Source: Pigoraptor vietnamica (Eukaryota; Opisthokonta; Filasterea). Taken from it: a stretch of 35,008 nucleotides of DNA. Numbering within the stretch: the first letter of the stretch is position 1; each line of letters opens with the position of its first letter. Position numbers and translations under genes: made by a program. The stretch is taken from assembly GCA_943704525.1 (NCBI GenBank), contig CALSCQ010002127.1, forward strand, positions 1 to 35,008, in the 5' to 3' direction. Below are positions 23,340 through 32,822 of the stretch, one piece after another. A model generated the notes under the pieces. The model ran no database searches. It was given only the letters and a program-made list of their open reading frames with translations, and was not told where the DNA came from.

Positions 23340-25492
23340 TCATCGTTCGTCGGGTGCTCCGCGGTCGCTCGTCGCGTGCTCCGCGGTCAGGAAAACGAAG
23401 TTACCAAATGCCCGCCGCTCGAAGAACCAACGCGCCACCGCAGGATTGCCCGCGTGAAACTTGGAATACAAGGCTTCGTAGTCGTCGTTTCCATTGCACG
23501 TCAGCTTGACGGGAATGCGGAAGTCGATTGCCGCCTGAAGCGCACCGCGCACATCCCCCCACAGGAGGCCCAAGGCAAGCGGACGCTTGACCAGAGTCAC
23601 GCCAAGCCGCTCCTCAAGCAAGTACGTGCGGTACGTCGTCGCGAAATTGAGAGGCCCCATTCCATCGCAGCAGCGCGGAAAGTGGATCAGCATGTCGTGA
23701 AGGATGGGCTCGCTCACAGTATTCGTCAGCTCCCTCAACTGCGGCATGCATCGCTCGAAACAGCACGGTTCGTTCGCCTCAATCCACCGCGCAAACTCCA
23801 TCCGACCCTTGCGCATCGCCCTCAGAAGCGCGGTGTCGCACTCGCCGTCGCGTACGGAGGTCCAATCGACTGTGCACGAAATGGAACACTTTCCATCGCC
23901 GCGAACGGCATGAGGACCATAGAGAAGCGTGCAGATCAGGCAACCGACGCTCGATCAACCTCGCCATCCGCATGTTCCCAGCACGAACGGCGTACTCAAG
24001 CGCAGAAGTGAGGTCAAAGGGCCGCCGCTGCGCGTCGAATGCAGCCGTGTTCGAGCAGAGTGACGGCGCAATACGCGCGTTCACGTCCATCATGTACGAC
24101 AGTACCGCAAAGTTCCCATTGCCAATTGCGCGCTTCAGAGCCCCGTCGTCCATATAGGTTATGTAAGCGACGTCCACGTGCTCGCACAGGTGCGGCAGGA
24201 GAGGAAGATCGCGGTTTTCGATCGCTTGGAAATGCCACTTCTCGATGACGTCCGTTGCAGTCGCCGCCCGCGATTGCAAGAGCGACCACGCCACATCGGC
24301 AAGCTCCGCCGTGATTCGCACCCCCCACATTCTGTTGTGCAGGAAGGCGTCAGCAACGTGTTGCGCGGTCAAAAGGCCAGCCGCGAGCAGCCAGCGGAGC
24401 GCGGGAACGGCGCCCGGGTCGCGGACGAGGGACCCAGCGACTTCGTCCATGCCGCGGTCCAGGTGAACAACCGCCACTTTCGCCGCGTCGAAAGCGTCTC
24501 GCTCAAGCAGCGCTACCAACGCCCACGGTTCTAACGGCGCACCTTTGCCCAGTGTCTGCAGAAAGTCCGGCGCATTCACGTTCGCCCTCGTCCGCCTGAC
24601 GCCGAGGGCGCGCAGCCGCGTAATGAGATCAGCGTCGACGGCGCTGTTCGCGATGTCGACGAGAACCTCCGGTTCCATGTCGCCGAGAGCAATCTGCAGA
24701 CGACACGACGCAAACTCTAACAAGGCCGCCGCGGCCCTCTCATCCCGAGACACCGCTTTAAAGAGCGACTTCGCCGCATCCTTCTTGCTCACGCCACGAC
24801 GAAGACACTCCGCAAGGACGAGGTCAAAGATATCGGCGCCTTCGGGGCACCGCCGAAGCGCAGTCGCGAGGCCGGCATCCAGTAGACAGTTTGTCGCGAC
24901 GTGCGGGAGCAAGCGGCGGACGAGATCCCCCTCGCCACGGCGGATAACTTCGCCGATAGCACGCACGGCATCGTAACAGAGCCCTTTCTCAAGCAAAAAG
25001 AGAACCTGATCGCGCGAGTATGAGGAGCCGCGCCACTCCGGAGCAAAGTCGTACGCGCAGTGGCTCAGAACCCACTCGAGCACCTCCCAGCGGACGCACG
25101 GTACCGAGAATTCCGGCGAGTAGTCCTCGTCCACGGCATCCCAGTGTCGATAGTTCGGCACGCGCCCGTACTTGGCCTCGTCTTCGTGTATCAGCTGGAG
25201 CAGCTCGAGGTGGCCATTCCACGCCGCATCGAAGATGCCCCAGTGGTTGTACGGCCGGTATTTCGACAGGTCGCCCACGACGCAGTCGTTGACGGCGCTG
25301 TTGAAGCGGTCGAGGCGTGGCGCGCAGAACCTTGCACGTGGCGCGCAGGTGGCCGACGTCCGTGAGCGTGAAGCCCCCGACCTGGACGATGTGGAAGAGG
25401 ACCTCCTCTGGAAGACTTAGAAGCAGCGACGAGGTGTGTGTGGTCGAATCGGTGTGTCGCGAGGCTGCGTGGGGGTGCGCTGTCGACGCCAT
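23340..25492 (-). CDS. Intronless F-box protein with ankyrin-like helical repeats; reading frame apparently broken twice
   Basis: Likely a substrate adaptor of an SCF-type ubiquitin ligase. The N terminus (ATG at 25492) holds an F-box, SLPEEVLFHIVQVGGF...LRATCKVL, about residues 28-65. The body continues as helical pairs such as FDAAWNGHLELLQLIHEDEA, AVRAGNMRMARLIERR and ALLRAMRKGRMEFARWIEAN, typical of degenerate ankyrin repeats. The coding sense moves forward one base twice: near 25296-25330 (between CKVLRA and LDRFNSAVND) and near 23941-23965 (after MARLIERR, continuing CLICTLLYG). Each segment is otherwise open, the middle one for about 450 codons. No GT-AG intron bridges either shift. 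It may be two sequencing errors, a young pseudogene, or a gene decoded with frameshifts. Full length would be near 717 residues. It is head-to-head with another intronless F-box gene. Confidence 0.72.
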
Positions 25493-25714
25493 CGGATTGC
25501 CTCAGAGTCAGGTCCCTTGAAGTCGACGGGCGCACGAAAGCGACGAGTGCCGCGACCGAAAAAAAACGTGCCGCGGCTTTTCAAAACAAAAAGATCGGTT
25601 TGACGAAAAGAGGCAAAGGCTGGAGTGCGCACGCACAATTACACACACGCACACACACGCACAACACAACACACGCACACGCACACCACAGGCACACACA
25701 CACACACACACACA

Positions 25715-25716
<2 letters not shown>

Positions 25717-25800
<84 letters not shown>
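25717..25800. repeat. (CT)42 pure dinucleotide run
   Basis: 84 bases of perfect CT repeat (GA on the minus strand), flanked on both sides by CA repeats. Long polypurine/polypyrimidine mirror tracts like this can form triplex DNA and are common in some promoters as GAGA-type elements. Its exact length may be limited by assembly. Confidence 0.95.
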
Positions 25801-25805
<5 letters not shown>

Positions 25806-26105
25806 ACTCACACACACGCACACACTCACACACACACACACGATCACGCACGCAAAGATCGTACGCCGCTAACATACGCTGACGCGCGAAGGAGGCACGC
25901 TGTCCAACAGGAAGCGTGGAGAAAGAAAGAAGGAATAGAAGCGCTGGCATAACCGCCTTCTCGTTAATGTATGAACCTTCACAATGAGCCTATAACCCTC
26001 ACCTATACTCACACTCACTTCACACTAACTTTTTTTCCGGTGCTCCGGAACGACGGGTTCCAACGGTCTTAAACAAACCAACGTCCTTACTGTCTTTTGT
26101 GTGGC

Positions 26106-26176
26106 ACTCTCTTACTGTCTTGGACTCTCTTAAACTAGCCTATGTTCCTCGCGACTCTCTTACTGTCTTGGACTCT
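26106..26176. repeat. Two copies of a 23-base direct repeat, 48 bases apart, upstream of the F-box/LRR gene
   Basis: ACTCTCTTACTGTCTTGGAC plus TCT occurs at 26106-26128 and again, identically, at 26154-26176. A shorter related TTACTGTCTT is at about 26088. The copies lie 58-128 bases before the start codon, within the expected promoter or 5' leader. They may be a duplicated factor site or a recent slippage event. Confidence 0.85.
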
Positions 26177-26233
26177 GTGTGTGCATCTTGTGTTCTTCGG
26201 ACTCTGAAACAGGAGTCATTCAAAATTAGACCC

Positions 26234-28183
26234 ATGTCGGTCGTCGCCAGCCTCAACGCGCTCCCCGCGGAGGTCGTCGTGGAGCACATCGTTCCCTTCC
26301 TCCAGAACGCCGACATTTGCCGCCTCGCCAAGGCCAACAGCTTCCTCCGCCGCCTGCTCTCAAACAAGCGCCTCCTCTACCTCTGGCCGTTCTACGAGAC
26401 CAGGTACCTCGACGACTCTGAATTTCGTGAGGAGTTTTCGACGCGGCTTGCGAGGAATCGACTCGTGCTGACGGCTCCTCGCTCCACGGCCGGCCTGATG
26501 GACCTCTCCGCGTTCGAGGGCGTGCATACGGCCGATCTTTTAGCGCTTGTGAAGTATGGTCATGATGCGATGGATCTGGAACCACTTCGGGACGTGCAGT
26601 GCGTGCGGTTGTACCTGACTCGTTCGTCGAGCGACGTGCGCCCCCTTTCCGGCGCTCGCTCGCTCTTCGTCAACACGTTTTGCTTCCAGACCCAGCTGCC
26701 GACGTTCACAAACCTCTCGGAGTTTCGAATTGTTCATGGGTACGGCGAGCGAGGGGAACCCAAATCCCTTTGTGTCCGCCCCATTGCGACCGCGCGTGTT
26801 CTCGATGTGACTGGCGGCGTCGTGGATCTTTCGCCCTTGCGAGGGCCGCGCGACGTTCGCTTGGCCCAGTGCCCAGATCTGCGCGACATAACGCCACTGC
26901 GAGGGGCACGCCGCGTCACGCTCGTGAATTGTCCAAGCGTCTCTGATTTTTCTCCGCTGTCGGCTGTTCGCACAGTCATCATGCACGACTCTACCCTCTC
27001 GGCGATACCGGCGGCGCTTGGGCGCGTTCACCATTTGGACCTCACCGACTCAAAAAGGCTTGTTGACGTTTCGGCCGCGACGGGTGTGCGCACGCTCGTG
27101 CTGTGTGATTGCGGCGCGATCGAAGATTTTTCGGCGCTCGGAAAGGTTCATGCCCTCGACTTGTCGCTGAGGAATGCGTGGTCTAAGAACCCTCGCGACG
27201 TATCCGCGCTGGGGGATGTGCACACGCTGGACCTCTCGGACAGGCATCGCACGGTATACCATGGAACCGCTCTTCTAGGCGGCAACCATTGGCTGGATTT
27301 GAGCGGCTCCAGGCGCTCGCCCCTGGAAGCCGGTACTGAGGCCGCCGTCGCGGGCCGGGTGCACACGTTGCTGTTGGGTTGCAGGCGCGTCAATGTTTCC
27401 GAGTTGCGCAATGTTCACTACCTCGACCTCTGTCGGTGCCACCTCGTGGGCGACGTGGCAGCCCTCGCAGACGGACACTCGTTGCGACTCGCGCGTTCGG
27501 ACGTGTCGGACGTGTCGTCGCTCGGGCGCATTCATACCCTGGATCTCAGCTTTTGCCAGAATGTTCTGGACGTGTCTGCTCTCGGCGGTGTACACACGCT
27601 GAATCTCGATCAGACCGGTCCGACGACGAGCGGGGCATCCGGCCATCGGTACCTGCATGACGTCTCTACTCTGGGCCGCGTTCATAACCTCCGCGTCGTT
27701 CTTCCAGATTTGATTGGTGTGTCGGGCCTGGGTGCGAATCACACCCTCTATTTGTCCTCGGGGGTGGTATCGGACGTTTCGCCACTGGGGCGCATTCACA
27801 TGCTGACGCTTGTGAGCTGCGACGCCGTCGACGATGTAACGGCGCTCGCGTCGGTTTACCACCTCGAGCTGGTGCTGTGTCGGCACGTAACAAACGTGTC
27901 TCCACTCGATCGCGTCCACCATCTCGTACTGGAGAGGTGCACGGGAGTGACGGACGTTTCGGCGCTCGGGTCTGTCCATTTCCTCAACCTAACCGAGTGC
28001 ACGCGGGTGGTTGACGTTGCGGCGCTCGGAAGCGTGCACACACTCATCCTTGACGGTTGCACGGCGGTTGTGGATGTGTCTGCCATGCGTGCAGTGCCCT
28101 TTTTGCACATTCGCGGCTGTTCTCCCGATGCCAATACTCGCTCACTGACCCACGTGCGCCCGCCGCCAGCGCGTGTGCGGTGA
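26234..28183 (+). CDS. Intronless F-box / leucine-rich-repeat protein
   Basis: Probably an SCF ubiquitin-ligase adaptor in which the repeats pick the substrate. The start is the ATG at 26234 (MSVVASLNALPAEVVVEHIV); an upstream in-frame ATG at 26099 would add residues that look like translated leader. 649 residues. The F-box spans about residues 7-55 (LPAEVVVEHIVPFL...LAKANSFLRRLL). Residues about 90-625 form some 20 repeats of 22-24 residues with the consensus xVxDVSALGxVHxLxLxxC, e.g. DVSALGSVHFLNLTECTRVV followed by DVAALGSVHTLILDGC. C-terminal repeats are the most regular; N-terminal ones have drifted, suggesting growth by duplication at the C-terminal end. The last about 20 residues are Pro/Arg-rich. 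It has no introns, unlike six of its eight neighbours, and is paired with another intronless F-box gene. Confidence 0.9.
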   Translation: MSVVASLNALPAEVVVEHIVPFLQNADICRLAKANSFLRRLLSNKRLLYLWPFYETRYLDDSEFREEFSTRLARNRLVLTAPRSTAGLMDLSAFEGVHTADLLALVKYGHDAMDLEPLRDVQCVRLYLTRSSSDVRPLSGARSLFVNTFCFQTQLPTFTNLSEFRIVHGYGERGEPKSLCVRPIATARVLDVTGGVVDLSPLRGPRDVRLAQCPDLRDITPLRGARRVTLVNCPSVSDFSPLSAVRTVIMHDSTLSAIPAALGRVHHLDLTDSKRLVDVSAATGVRTLVLCDCGAIEDFSALGKVHALDLSLRNAWSKNPRDVSALGDVHTLDLSDRHRTVYHGTALLGGNHWLDLSGSRRSPLEAGTEAAVAGRVHTLLLGCRRVNVSELRNVHYLDLCRCHLVGDVAALADGHSLRLARSDVSDVSSLGRIHTLDLSFCQNVLDVSALGGVHTLNLDQTGPTTSGASGHRYLHDVSTLGRVHNLRVVLPDLIGVSGLGANHTLYLSSGVVSDVSPLGRIHMLTLVSCDAVDDVTALASVYHLELVLCRHVTNVSPLDRVHHLVLERCTGVTDVSALGSVHFLNLTECTRVVDVAALGSVHTLILDGCTAVVDVSAMRAVPFLHIRGCSPDANTRSLTHVRPPPARVR

Positions 28184-28764
28184 TGCGTCGTAATGATCTG
28201 CCCGTTAATTGCCGCAAAATTTCATGCACGCGAATTCAGTTTGTCACTTGTCCTGCAACATTTTTCCATGCATTAGGTTTCCAGAAAGGATATTGTTTAT
28301 CCGCAACTCACACAGTGCAAGAACGTCCGCAACTCACACAGTGCAAGAACGCGGCGAATTTGACTGAAATGCACAGTTCCGGGAGAGTCAGTCGCCGCTT
28401 GAATTCCACCAACTAAAGAAGATTTGACGGAGCGGAGTAATCGCGTCTTCTGACCAGCGGCAGGTGCGACCGAAGATAGTTCTTTGAGAGTTGAGTCTGT
28501 CGAGCCGGACGGATGCTCTCATGAATCCATACACACTTCGATGAGACGCCGTCGCCGTTCAGGCCTGACCCATACCCACACGTGCAACACATGACCGCTC
28601 AAGTCCCATCTCACAGCCTACTTGCCAAGCGAAACGATTCCAGGGTGTATTATCAACGCAAGTGAGACAGGCGCAACGCAATCGCACGCGCAATCGCACA
28701 CGCACGCACGCACGCAAGCAAAAAGACAGACGGGCAATCGAGACGCCGCGGCGCGTCAGTGTGT
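28184..28764. other. Convergent intergenic region (F-box/LRR and MiT/TFE 3' ends)
   Basis: 581 bases with no gene I can support. It contains the 26-base tandem duplication at 28300-28351 and a CACG/CGCA-rich patch at about 28680-28720. Confidence 0.6.
28300..28351. repeat. Perfect 26-base tandem duplication
   Basis: TCCGCAACTCACACAGTGCA followed by AGAACG is present twice, head to tail, at 28300-28325 and 28326-28351, with no mismatch. A fresh event in non-coding DNA about 120 bases past the F-box/LRR stop codon. Confidence 0.95.
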
Positions 28765-31476
28765 TCATCCCTCGTCGTCCGATGAATTGGCCATGGATGC
28801 CTCGTCGAGAGGGTTCTCGGGGGTAGTGGGCATGGGTGTCTGGGGCACGCTCAGGCCCGTCACGCGCAGCTTGTCTTGCAATTTCCTGAGGGAAAAAGAC
28901 AGGTGTCGTCAGCTTATCTACAAGCACACACGCAACCCGCCACGTTTCGAATGTGAATACGCACACAAATAGTCACATACACCGCCCACACATGCAAACG
29001 CAGACACACGCGCACATACATGCGCAGACACGTGCACTCACGCACGAAGTCGCGCATAGACCCACGCAGACACACACGGGCAGACAAACGCACACATACG
29101 CACACGCAGACAGGCAGTCACGCACGAAGACACACATAGACACGCGCGGCACAGTAGGACACACACAGACGCATGCAGACACACACACACACATACGCGC
29201 AGACACACGCACACATGCACACGCGCAGACACATGTACACTCACGCACGAAGACACACATAGACACGCACGGCACAGTACGACACACACAGACGCATGCA
29301 GACACACGCTGGCACACACACACGCGCACGCACCTGTTCATGTCCTGCAGGTACTTGATGTAGTCGACCGACTTCTTGAGTATGGAGCCCTTGCTTGACT
29401 TTGGGTCGTTGATTTCCGCGGGAAGGAGAGTGCCGAGCTCAGTTATGCGGTCGTTGATGTTGTAGCGGCGCCGGCGCTCGACTGTGGGCCGGGGTCACGT
29501 GAGCGGGACACACGGCAGATTAAGGAGAGACATGCGCACTCTCCTGACGCTTCCCTACCCTTTTATCTATTCCCGGACTCTCCACGCGCACACGCACGCA
29601 CCAATAAACACAAACTCGGGCGCGCGCACACACATGCAAGCACACACACACGCAAGCACACACACAAACAGCGACAACAGACAGACAGATAGTAGAGAGA
29701 GAGAGAGAGGCACAAGTGTAACACCCACTTGCGTTGTGGTTGTCCTTCTTCTTGCGGCTGCGCGAGTACGGCACAGGGCCACCCGCAGGGAAGCCATTGC
29801 CCGCTGGCATCGACGACGACACGCCGCCCGGCAGCGAGCCACCGAGCCCGTCCAGCCCGAATATGTCGGGGAGGGAGCTGGGCGCAAAGGGGTTGCTCTC
29901 GTCCATCGACAGATTGGCGACCGAATTGCCGTCCACCGAGCTGTCGTCATCAACAGAAGCCGCGAGGAAGCCGTCGAGAATGTCCTTCATCGCCTCCGTG
30001 TCCTCGTCCACGGGCTCAGACTTGATCTGTACACGTACCACGACGTAAGCACGTGCGCACAGAGACACGAAGCATGACACGCAGAGTCACGCACAGCGCA
30101 CGAAGAGAGGTTTGCTCTGGACAAGCACGCACAAGAAGGGGCGGAAGTAAGAAAAATCACGCAAACTTACAATACACATGCCACATATCACACAATGCAC
30201 ACACACACACACAATCCGCCACCGCGCACACCGGCGCGCCACACACCTGCGTGTGCTGCTGCATCAACGCCTGCTGTTGCAATAACAGCTGCAGCTGAGG
30301 GTCCCTCAGCAGGCTCTCCGGCGTAATTCCCGCCACCCCGCCACTCTCTCCCGCGCGCGCCGCCAGCAGCGGATAGAGCAGTTCCGCCAGGTGCTGCTGC
30401 TGCTGCTTCTGCTGGAGGTGGTAGCTCGTTGGGAACATGAGTCCCGACCCCGGAGGCGTGGCCGTGTTCTGCGCAAGGGACGCAATCGAGGCCTCGGGCA
30501 CTTGGGGAAGCACCTGCCGATACTTTTGCTTAAGATGGTACTGTGTGGGAAAGAGAAGGCCCGTCGGCTGCGCTTGCGCCTGTGCCTGAGCCTGTGCTTG
30601 CGCCTGAGCCTGTGCTTGCGCCTGAGCCTGTGCTTGCGCCTGAAGTGGAGATAGGTGCACGCGCGTTAGGTATCAACGACAAAAAAATAGGGAGAGCGCT
30701 TTGAGCACGTCGCACACACGTCTCTATTGCGAAAGTTGGTGATGCGTGTGTGGGTTCGTGTGCGGGAGTGTGCGTGCGTGTGTGTTTGTGTGCGGGAGTG
30801 TGTGTGTTAGTGTGCGTGCGTGTGTCTGTGTGTGCGGGAGTGTGCGTGCGTGCGCGTGCCCGTCCACGTGGCCTCTTGACATTGCAGCAGCACACGCTTC
30901 CGCAGCGAGCTTGTACGCGAGTGTGCGCACGGTGGCCGGTGCCGAGTGCTAAAGGTCCGTTACGGTGCCACACAACCCAATCACTGAGAAAAGAGAGAAA
31001 ACACCCACCTGCGCCTGTGCCTGGGCCTGTGCTTGCGAAGCCTTCGCGAGGTGCTCCGCCATCGCCGCTTGTGCGGCCAACAGCTGCTCCAGCTGCGCTT
31101 GTTGCTGCTGTCGGCGCTGGAGTTCCGCGTCCGCGTCGAGGGGCCCCTTTGCCGCTGGCGACCCACGCGCGCGTCCCTGCGCCTCCTGCTGTTGTATCAT
31201 TTGCAGCTCGAGCTGCTGCTTCATTTGCGATCGCAGCATGACGGGCCTCTGCGACCGCGACGGGGGCGTCACGGAAACCTTCTTCTTCTGTTCGTCCTTC
31301 AACGCGCCCGACAGAACAACGCCGGGGATGCTCATCGCAGACGCCTGCGATGGCGTCGTGGCGAGGCGTATGCCGCCGTTCCCGCCTTTGTCGCCGGGGG
31401 TGCGGTCGTACGCGCCAAAATCGACCGAAGCGAGAAGGTCCCGCGCAAAAGAGTCGTCGGGCGGGTCCACCTCCAT
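28765..31476 (-). CDS. MiT/TFE-family bHLH-leucine-zipper transcription factor
   Basis: A DNA-binding regulator related to animal MITF, TFEB, TFE3 and TFEC, which control lysosome and nutrient genes. Exons in coding order 31476-31009, 30639-30247, 30026-29729, 29481-29334 and 28885-28765 keep frame and give 475 residues. Family marks: a Gln-rich N-terminal helix ([17 protein letters not shown], about residues 80-97); the MITF motif PTKYHIQQ, here present twice as [10 protein letters not shown] and [10 protein letters not shown]; an acidic region [11 protein letters not shown]; and the b[23 protein letters not shown]...[15 protein letters not shown]. His384, Glu388 and Arg392 match the positions that read CACGTG. 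The zipper is short (YLQDMNRKLQDKL). A Gln-Ala repeat straddles intron 1. An N-terminal Rag-binding segment of the TFEB kind is not obvious. The start is the ATG at [10 protein letters not shown]; an upstream in-frame extension looks like leader. Confidence 0.93.
28950..29335. repeat. Minisatellite-like CA-rich intron 4 of the MiT/TFE gene with a 123-base duplication
   Basis: The intron between the bHLH exon and the last exon is mostly imperfect CA/CACG/CAGA repeat. A block of about 68 bases starting TCACGCACGAAGACACACAT at 29118 recurs at 29241 with about three or four changes, giving a period of 123 bases. A weaker, shorter relative starts near 29038. Confidence 0.85.
29495..29502. promoter_or_regulatory. 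TCACGTGA site at the 5' side of the bHLH exon in the MiT/TFE gene
   Basis: GGTCACGTGAGC lies about a dozen bases upstream of the bHLH exon (exon start 29481 on the minus strand), inside intron 3. It matches the predicted target of the encoded factor, so self-regulation is conceivable. Evidence is motif only. Confidence 0.35.
30554..30639 (-). repeat. Gln-Ala (QA) repeat-coding tract at the start of MiT/TFE exon 2
   Basis: Tandem units of GCGCAAGCACAGGCTCAGGC (minus strand) encode alternating Gln and Ala immediately after the 3' splice site. The end of exon 1 (31009 to about 31042) encodes the same QA alternation, so the intron (30640-31008) sits inside one continuous protein repeat. Confidence 0.85.
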
Positions 31477-32388
31477 TTTTCCCGCGCGAACGCGGCACGC
31501 CGCAGCGTGCGCGTCAGTTGAAGGAAATGACTTGCGTCGCAGACACGAGGGACTCCAAAAAGCGCAAACGCGGCAAGCGCAAAAAAGTTGGCGCGAAAGA
31601 GTGATCGCCGCGAGTGCGCGAAGTTCGCAGTTGTCGTTTGTTTGTAGAAGAGTGGAGAGGAGGGAAAGGTGAACGAGCGCCGCTGTCGCGTGTGAGTAAC
31701 AATGTGGTGTAAAGTGGCTCTTTCTGCGGCCGAACGAGTGGTGTGTGTGTGTGTGTGCGTGTGCGTGTGTGTGTGGTACCAAAGTGTGCGGTGTGAGTAT
31801 GCCTTTTGTACTTCTGTTGGAAATTGAAGAGAAGTTTGTTATGTACGGTATATTGTATCCGTGTGGTTTACAGACTGTGCGGCTTACAAACCGATTTCGC
31901 GGGAGACTGCTACTATTTTCTCATGACATCACTCAGAAGGCCCATGTGACGTGATCACGTGATGTCCACTGGCGTTTATGTCCGGACACCTGCGCGACGG
32001 TGCGTATCTGCGTGTGCGCACATTGAATTCTTTGCGTTTTCATGGCATTTCTAATTTAAAACTGCATGCAGAGTCCGCCTCTATAGTTAATTGCATATGT
32101 ACTCCCAATATTACTTAGCTCGTATGTTCTCATATAAACTGAAAATTCGACAACCCGTTTGATCGGGCTCAGGCTGAGCCTGACATATCGGCGTTCGCTC
32201 CTTCTCCGTTCATAGTGTGCGTTATTGGCCGCTGTCGCAGCGTGTGAAGTGTCTGTGGGTGGGAGTTGTCGACGTTCACCTCTCGTCTCGTCTCGTCTCC
32301 GTTAATATCGCGCTGCTTATGGCCCACTCGGAGCGTGTGAGGCGTTGATTGGGCCTCTATGCGTGAGTGGGTCGCCACTTCGTAGAGG
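31477..32388. promoter_or_regulatory. Divergent intergenic region between MiT/TFE factor and cation channel
   Basis: 912 bases between outward-facing start codons. It includes a TG run at about 31739-31773, the palindromic ACGTGATCACGT at 31949-31960 that overlaps TCACGTGA (31955-31962), a relatively AT-rich stretch at about 32030-32150 with CATATAAACT at about 32131-32140, and GTCTCGTCTCGTCTC at about 32283-32297. These are the likely promoter elements for both genes; no transcription start can be fixed from sequence alone. Confidence 0.5.
31949..31962. promoter_or_regulatory. Palindrome ACGTGATCACGT overlapping a TCACGTGA E-box
   Basis: A perfect 12-base palindrome (31949-31960) containing two half-overlapping ACGTG units, extended to a full TCACGTGA at 31955-31962. 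It lies about 470 bases upstream of the MiT/TFE start and about 430 bases upstream of the channel start. bHLH-zipper factors bind CACGTG, so it is the best candidate site in this shared promoter. Confidence 0.5.
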
Positions 32389-32782
32389 ATGTCGCGAGAC
32401 ACGCGAGATCGGAACTTTCGCGAGCACGCGTCGCTGGACGTGGAGCTCTCGTCCACCGCCTTTCATGTGGTAAGCATCTCTTTACTCCCGACTGACGAGT
32501 TTACGTGCACGTTGGGCGCGATCTTTTGTGTGTGTTTTTGAACATGCATGGCGTTTGTCGTTCGTGTTTTGCATATCACGAGTGGCTACAGCACTCCCTG
32601 TTTGCGTACGGGCACGCTTGCCGAGGGCGTGATGTGCCACGCAGCACCCTCTCGACGGCTCCTCTCGCACATCGTAGTAGTTCACTTGTGCATGAGAACA
32701 TCTGCCTGTACAACTCGCACGCCCAACACACACGCGCACACACACACGCGCACGTACACACACGCACGCACACACACGCACG

Positions 32783-32822
<40 letters not shown>

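Larger units (their letters stand above)
25493..26233. promoter_or_regulatory. Divergent region between two F-box genes, with a large CA/CT microsatellite
   Basis: 741 bases carrying both promoters. It holds an A-run at 25559-25567, CA/CACG repeats from about 25636 to 25716, a pure (CT)42 run, more CA repeats to about 25850, and a direct repeat just upstream of the leucine-rich-repeat gene. No CACGTG site is seen. Confidence 0.5.

Noticed and set aside
25493-25872. Possible coding exon upstream of the F-box/ankyrin gene
   Set aside because: The open frames there are CA and CT repeat translations (Thr-His, Ser-Leu) with no family resemblance.
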